The position numbers and the translations under genes are program-made. From Sphingomonas sp. PAMC26645 (GTDB taxonomy: Bacteria > Pseudomonadota > Alphaproteobacteria > Sphingomonadales > Sphingomonadaceae), in the NCBI RefSeq assembly GCF_004795835.1, contig NZ_CP039249.1:3633001-3697000 (forward strand): a stretch of DNA of 64,000 nt, given 5' to 3'. Each line of letters begins with the position of its first letter. Positions within the stretch are counted from its first letter, which is position 1. Positions 60,929-64,000 of this stretch are shown here, one piece after another. The notes under the pieces are model-generated. The model made no database searches, was not told where the DNA came from, and worked only from the letters and a program-made list of their open reading frames with translations.

Positions 60929-61678
60929 CTAGAACGTCGTCCTTCCGCCCGACGTGTCGAAGGTCGACGCCGTCGTGAAGCTGCATTCCTCGGACGCCAT
61001 GAAGCATACCATCGCGGTCGATTCCGGGATCTCGCCGAGCCGCCCCATCGGGATCTTCGAGCGCATATACTCGACCTGGCTCGCCGGAAGCTGCTCCAGG
61101 ATCGGGCTCTCGAACGTCGCCGGGGTCAGCGCGTTGGCGATGATGCCCTTACCCGCGAGTTCCTTGCCGAGGCTCTTGGTCAGGCCGATCACCGCCGCCT
61201 TGGTCGCCGAATAGGCGGACGCGTTGGGATTGCCCTCCTTGCCCGCCACCGACGACACGTTGACGATGCGGCCATAACCGTTCGCCAACATCAGCGGCAC
61301 AACCGTCCGGCAGCAATAGAACAACCCGTTCAAATTGATGTCGACGACGCGCTTCCAGCTGTCGAGCGGGTAGTCTTGGACCGGCGCGGTCGCCCCCGTG
61401 ATTCCGGCCGAACAGATCAGGATGTCGACCTTGCCGAGCACGGCCGCGCTCTCGTCCGCCGCCGCGACGACCGCGTCGACGTCGGACACGTCGAGCGCAA
61501 CGACATGCGCCGCACCAACCTCGTCCTTCGCCACCGCGAGCTTGGCGGCATCGAGATCCCACAGCACGACGCTGCCGCCCTCCGCGACGATCCGCTTGGC
61601 GACATCCTTGCCGAGCCCCGACGCGCCGCCGGTGACGATCGCGCAGCGACCGGCAAACCGCCCCCCATAGATCGTCAT
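60929..61678 (-). CDS. lra5: 2-keto-3-deoxy-L-rhamnonate 4-dehydrogenase (SDR)
   Basis: A 249-residue SDR: CAIVTGGASGLGKDVAKRIV, LICSAGITGATAPVQDYPLD, SSVAGKEGNPNASAYSATKA with the Tyr/Lys pair, and the C-terminal SFTTASTFDTSGGRTTF, in which the usual DGG is DTSGG. The last pattern and the place between a lactonase and an FAH hydrolase match the Sphingomonas enzyme that oxidises 2-keto-3-deoxy-L-rhamnonate at C4 with NAD. Product is the 2,4-diketo acid cleaved by the next enzyme. ATGA overlap with the FAH gene. Confidence 0.85.
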   Translation of the reverse strand: MTIYGGRFAGRCAIVTGGASGLGKDVAKRIVAEGGSVVLWDLDAAKLAVAKDEVGAAHVVALDVSDVDAVVAAADESAAVLGKVDILICSAGITGATAPVQDYPLDSWKRVVDINLNGLFYCCRTVVPLMLANGYGRIVNVSSVAGKEGNPNASAYSATKAAVIGLTKSLGKELAGKGIIANALTPATFESPILEQLPASQVEYMRSKIPMGRLGEIPESTAMVCFMASEECSFTTASTFDTSGGRTTF

Positions 61679-62532
61679 GCGATCGAACCTTCACCCAGAT
61701 GGCGCCATTCGACGACCGACTGGCGCTGCGTGCCGAGCCCGGCAATGCCGAGTTCCATCACGTCGCCGGCCTTCAGGAAGATCGACTCGGGCTTCTTGCC
61801 CTCCCCAACGCCTGGCGGCGTGCCGGTGATCAGCAGGTCACCGGGGTACAGCGTGATATATTCGCTGACGTAGGAAATGAGCTGCTTCAGGTCGAAGATC
61901 ATCGTCTTCGTGTTGCCGGTCTGCATCCGCGCGCCGTTGACGTCGAGGTGCATGTCGAGGTCCTGCGCGTCGCCGATCTCGTCGGGCGTTACCAGCCACG
62001 GGCCGACCGGGCAGAAGGTGTCGTGCCCCTTGCCCTTGCTCCACTGCGACCCGCGCTGCTTCTGGTTGAAACGCTCCGACACGTCGTTGGCGAGGACATA
62101 GCCGGCGACCTTGTCGAGCGCCTCGTCTTCCGAGACGTAGCGGCAGGTCTTGCCAATGATTACGCCGAGCTCGACCTCCCAGTCGCCATGCGTCGAACCG
62201 CGCGGCAGGACGACGTCGTCGTTCGGACCGCTGAGGCTGGACAGCGGCTTCATGAACATCATCGGTTCGGTCGGGATCGGCAGGCCGGATTCGATCGCGT
62301 GATCGCGGTAGTTGAGGCCGATCGCGACGATCTTGCCGATGCCCTTGATCGGCACGCCGTAGCGCGGTGTACCGTCGACGACCGGCAGCGACGCGGGATC
62401 GGCCGTAAGCGCCTGCGCCAGCGTTGCGACGCTGAGATCGTCGATCACGCCCGACAGGTCGCGGATCGCACCATCGGTATCGACGATGCCGGGCTTTTCC
62501 TGGCCGGCTTGGCCGTAGCGGCAGAGTTTCAT
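61675..62532 (-). CDS. lra6: 2,4-diketo-3-deoxy-L-rhamnonate hydrolase (FAH family)
   Basis: A 285-residue fumarylacetoacetate-hydrolase family protein: KLCRYGQAGQEKPGIVDTDG, IGLNYRDHAIESGLPIPTEP, MFMKPLSSLSGPNDDVVLPR, THGDWEVELGVIIGKTCRYV with the metal-binding Glu pair, and LYPGDLLITGTPPGVGEGKK. The family cleaves C-C bonds in diketo acids. In the Sphingomonas rhamnose route II the products are pyruvate and L-lactate. Stop/start overlap of 4 bp with the SDR supports the same pathway. The Shine-Dalgarno is weak; start at 62532 is chosen because the N-terminus matches the family. Confidence 0.88.
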   Translation of the reverse strand: MKLCRYGQAGQEKPGIVDTDGAIRDLSGVIDDLSVATLAQALTADPASLPVVDGTPRYGVPIKGIGKIVAIGLNYRDHAIESGLPIPTEPMMFMKPLSSLSGPNDDVVLPRGSTHGDWEVELGVIIGKTCRYVSEDEALDKVAGYVLANDVSERFNQKQRGSQWSKGKGHDTFCPVGPWLVTPDEIGDAQDLDMHLDVNGARMQTGNTKTMIFDLKQLISYVSEYITLYPGDLLITGTPPGVGEGKKPESIFLKAGDVMELGIAGLGTQRQSVVEWRHLGEGSIA

Positions 62533-62575
62533 GAGGGGACTTTCGGAAAAGAGAATGGCGAAAAGAGAGTCTGGA

Positions 62576-63775
62576 TCAATGCGTGTACGGGCGGTGCATC
62601 GCGATCTCGGGGTTGAGCGTGACGCCGAACCCTGGCGCATCGAGCGCGCTCGCCTTCATCCGGCCGTTCTGCGGCACGGGCTCGCCGAGCAGCTGCGGAT
62701 GGAACATCGGCACCACCTCGGTCGGTCCCGGATGCATCATCAGGAACTCGGCGAACGGCGAATTGTGGCGCGTGATGACGAAGTGGTAGCTGTAGACCGA
62801 CGACCCGTGCGGCACGACCATCTTGCCATGCGCATCAGCCAGCGCGCTGATCTTGAGCAGTTCGGTGACGCCACCGCACCAGCCAACGTCCGGCTGGATG
62901 ATGTCGCAACAGTCCATCTCGAGCAGCATCCGGAAGCCCCAGCGCGTCGCCTCATGCTCGCCGGTGGTGACCAGCATGCCCTTGGGGACGTTGCGCTTGA
63001 GCTCGGCATAGCCCCAGTAATCGTCGGGGCTGATCGCCTCCTCGATCCACTTCAGGCCATGCTCGTGCGCGGCGATCGCGAGCCGCGTGGCATAGTCGAC
63101 GTCGAGCGCCATCCAGCAGTCGAGCATCAGCCAGAAATCGGGACCGCATTTCTCGCGCATGTCGGCGATCATGGCGATGTTCTTCTTCATGCCCTCGGCG
63201 CCCTCGGCAGGGCCGTGGTGGAGCGGCATCTTGCCACCGATGAAGCCGAGCTCCTTCGCTACGTCGGGCCGTGCGCCGGTCGCGTAGAATTGCAGTTCGT
63301 CGCGCACCGCACCGCCGAGCAGGTGATAGACCGGCTCCTGCCGCAGCTTGCCAAGCAGATCCCACAGCGCGAGATCGACGCCGGAGATCGCATTCACGAC
63401 CAGCCCCTTGCGGCCGTAATATTGCGTCGAGAAATACATCTGGTCCCAGATCTTCTCGTACTCGGTCGGCGAGCGCCCTTCGAGGAACCGTGCGAGGTGC
63501 TTCTCGACGATGAACGCCGCGGGTTCACCACCGGTGGTGACCGCGAAACCGACCGTGCCGTCCTCCGCCTCGATCTCGACGACCAGCGTGCCGAGCACGT
63601 TGATCCCGAAGCTCTGACGCGACTGGCGGTATTCGGGATAGCGGCTCATCGGCGTCGCGATGTGGTCGTCGATCCAGTGCCCCGCGCCCTGGTCGTGATA
63701 ATCGGCACCACCACCACGGACGACGAACGCCCGGACGTGCTTGATCTTCGGCAAAGTCACAATCGCCACGCTCAA
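62576..63775 (-). CDS. rhmD: L-rhamnonate dehydratase (enolase superfamily)
   Basis: A 399-residue enolase-superfamily dehydratase. Family motifs are [40 protein letters not shown], the metal ligands in [40 protein letters not shown] and [15 protein letters not shown], followed by [20 protein letters not shown] and [20 protein letters not shown]. It dehydrates L-rhamnonate to 2-keto-3-deoxy-L-rhamnonate. It is the promoter-proximal gene of the minus-strand rhamnose operon, 43 bp before the FAH gene. Length is typical of RhmD (about 400). Confidence 0.95.
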   Translation of the reverse strand: MSVAIVTLPKIKHVRAFVVRGGGADYHDQGAGHWIDDHIATPMSRYPEYRQSRQSFGINVLGTLVVEIEAEDGTVGFAVTTGGEPAAFIVEKHLARFLEGRSPTEYEKIWDQMYFSTQYYGRKGLVVNAISGVDLALWDLLGKLRQEPVYHLLGGAVRDELQFYATGARPDVAKELGFIGGKMPLHHGPAEGAEGMKKNIAMIADMREKCGPDFWLMLDCWMALDVDYATRLAIAAHEHGLKWIEEAISPDDYWGYAELKRNVPKGMLVTTGEHEATRWGFRMLLEMDCCDIIQPDVGWCGGVTELLKISALADAHGKMVVPHGSSVYSYHFVITRHNSPFAEFLMMHPGPTEVVPMFHPQLLGEPVPQNGRMKASALDAPGFGVTLNPEIAMHRPYTH

Positions 63776-63906
63776 CGCTCCTCATCCCCCGCGCCCCACC
63801 GGAGGCGCGTCGCACACACCATCGAACGATGTCCGCGTCCTGCCCGCCTGGTCTGCTTCGACCCGGCAACGCAGCACATTCACGTCTCACCCGATGATTT
63901 GTATCA

Positions 63907-63921
63907 TCTCATTTTGTGAGA
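63907..63921. promoter_or_regulatory. Palindrome upstream of rhmD, candidate operator
   Basis: TCTCATTTTGTGAGA is a perfect dyad with 5-bp arms and 5-nt spacer, extended outwards by ATCAT and ATGAT. It lies about 130 bp upstream of the rhmD start in an AT-rich stretch that would hold its promoter. It differs from the CCACAT-type sites elsewhere in the locus, so a separate regulator is possible. Confidence 0.4.
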
Positions 63922-63939
63922 CGAATGATTACTTGATGA

Positions 63940-63967
63940 GAATGTCCGCGTCAAACGCAGACTTGGG
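63940..63967 (+). repeat. Copy of the GAAYGTCCGC dispersed repeat at the window edge
   Basis: Begins GAATGTCCGCGTC and ends ACTTGGG, with an inserted segment between the two core halves relative to the copies at 10-15 kb. A further AATGTCTGCGG stands at the last bases of the window. No gene is visible between the repeat and the window end. Confidence 0.4.
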
Positions 63968-64000
63968 CTGATACTGGAAATCCCTCGTGAATGTCTGCGG

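Noticed and set aside
1..64000. CRISPR arrays, rRNA and tRNA genes
   Set aside because: No regularly spaced direct repeats, rRNA conserved segments or cloverleaf-forming sequences were noticed on either strand by eye.

Overview
The window looks like a chromosomal segment of a high-GC alphaproteobacterium of the Sphingomonas group. The reasons are several large TonB-dependent receptors, a FecI/FecR pair, many Tat-dependent and Sec-dependent carbohydrate enzymes, Sphingomonas-style palindromic intergenic elements, and a complete non-phosphorylating L-rhamnose pathway of the type described from Sphingomonas. All calls come from reading the sequence and translations; no database search was run.

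Layout. 0.2-10.4 kb: a small secreted EF-hand protein, then a surface-signalling and uptake cluster (ECF sigma factor, FecR anti-sigma, STN-type TonB receptor, PhoD phosphatase/phosphodiesterase, second TonB receptor, secreted propeller-like protein), perhaps for organic phosphate. 10.4-19.7 kb: a decayed accessory zone with small membrane proteins, a group II intron with an internally deleted maturase, a translationally coupled pair of unknown small genes, an AraC-like regulator cut inside its DNA-binding domain, a broken SDR, a catalase-like/PfpI pair fused by an apparent frameshift, and a LysR gene without its HTH joined to the tail of a second catalase-like gene. A short repeat with core GAAYGTCCGCNNTTGGG is scattered through this zone. 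19.9-27.2 kb: hybrid histidine kinase, winged-helix protein, amino acid permease and katG.

27.6-63.8 kb: one large locus for rhamnogalacturonan-I (RG-I). The minus-strand group kduI-kduD and PL26 exo-lyase-DUF6250 faces a plus-strand group of two CE12 acetylesterases, another esterase and a PL22 lyase. A PL11 endo-lyase (minus) and a TonB receptor (plus) diverge at 39.4 kb. An IclR regulator leads a tightly packed plus-strand operon: L-rhamnose dehydrogenase, GH28, rhamnose mutarotase, GH35, GH53, GH105, GH115, GPH symporter and a GH43-like enzyme, many with 4-10 bp overlaps. Converging on it from the right is a minus-strand operon: L-rhamnonate dehydratase, FAH hydrolase, SDR, lactonase, rhaT, GH43 and an esterase.

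Working model. Outer-membrane and periplasmic enzymes deacetylate RG-I, strip galactan, arabinan and glucuronate side chains and cut the backbone. The TonB receptor imports oligomers. The GPH symporter carries unsaturated disaccharides to cytoplasmic GH105, which releases L-rhamnose and 4-deoxy-hexulosuronate. KduI/KduD process the uronate. Rhamnose, also imported by RhaT, goes through the mutarotase, dehydrogenase, lactonase, dehydratase, 4-dehydrogenase and diketo-hydrolase, predicted to give pyruvate and L-lactate. No KDG kinase, KDPG aldolase or alpha-L-rhamnosidase is seen here, so those steps must be encoded elsewhere.
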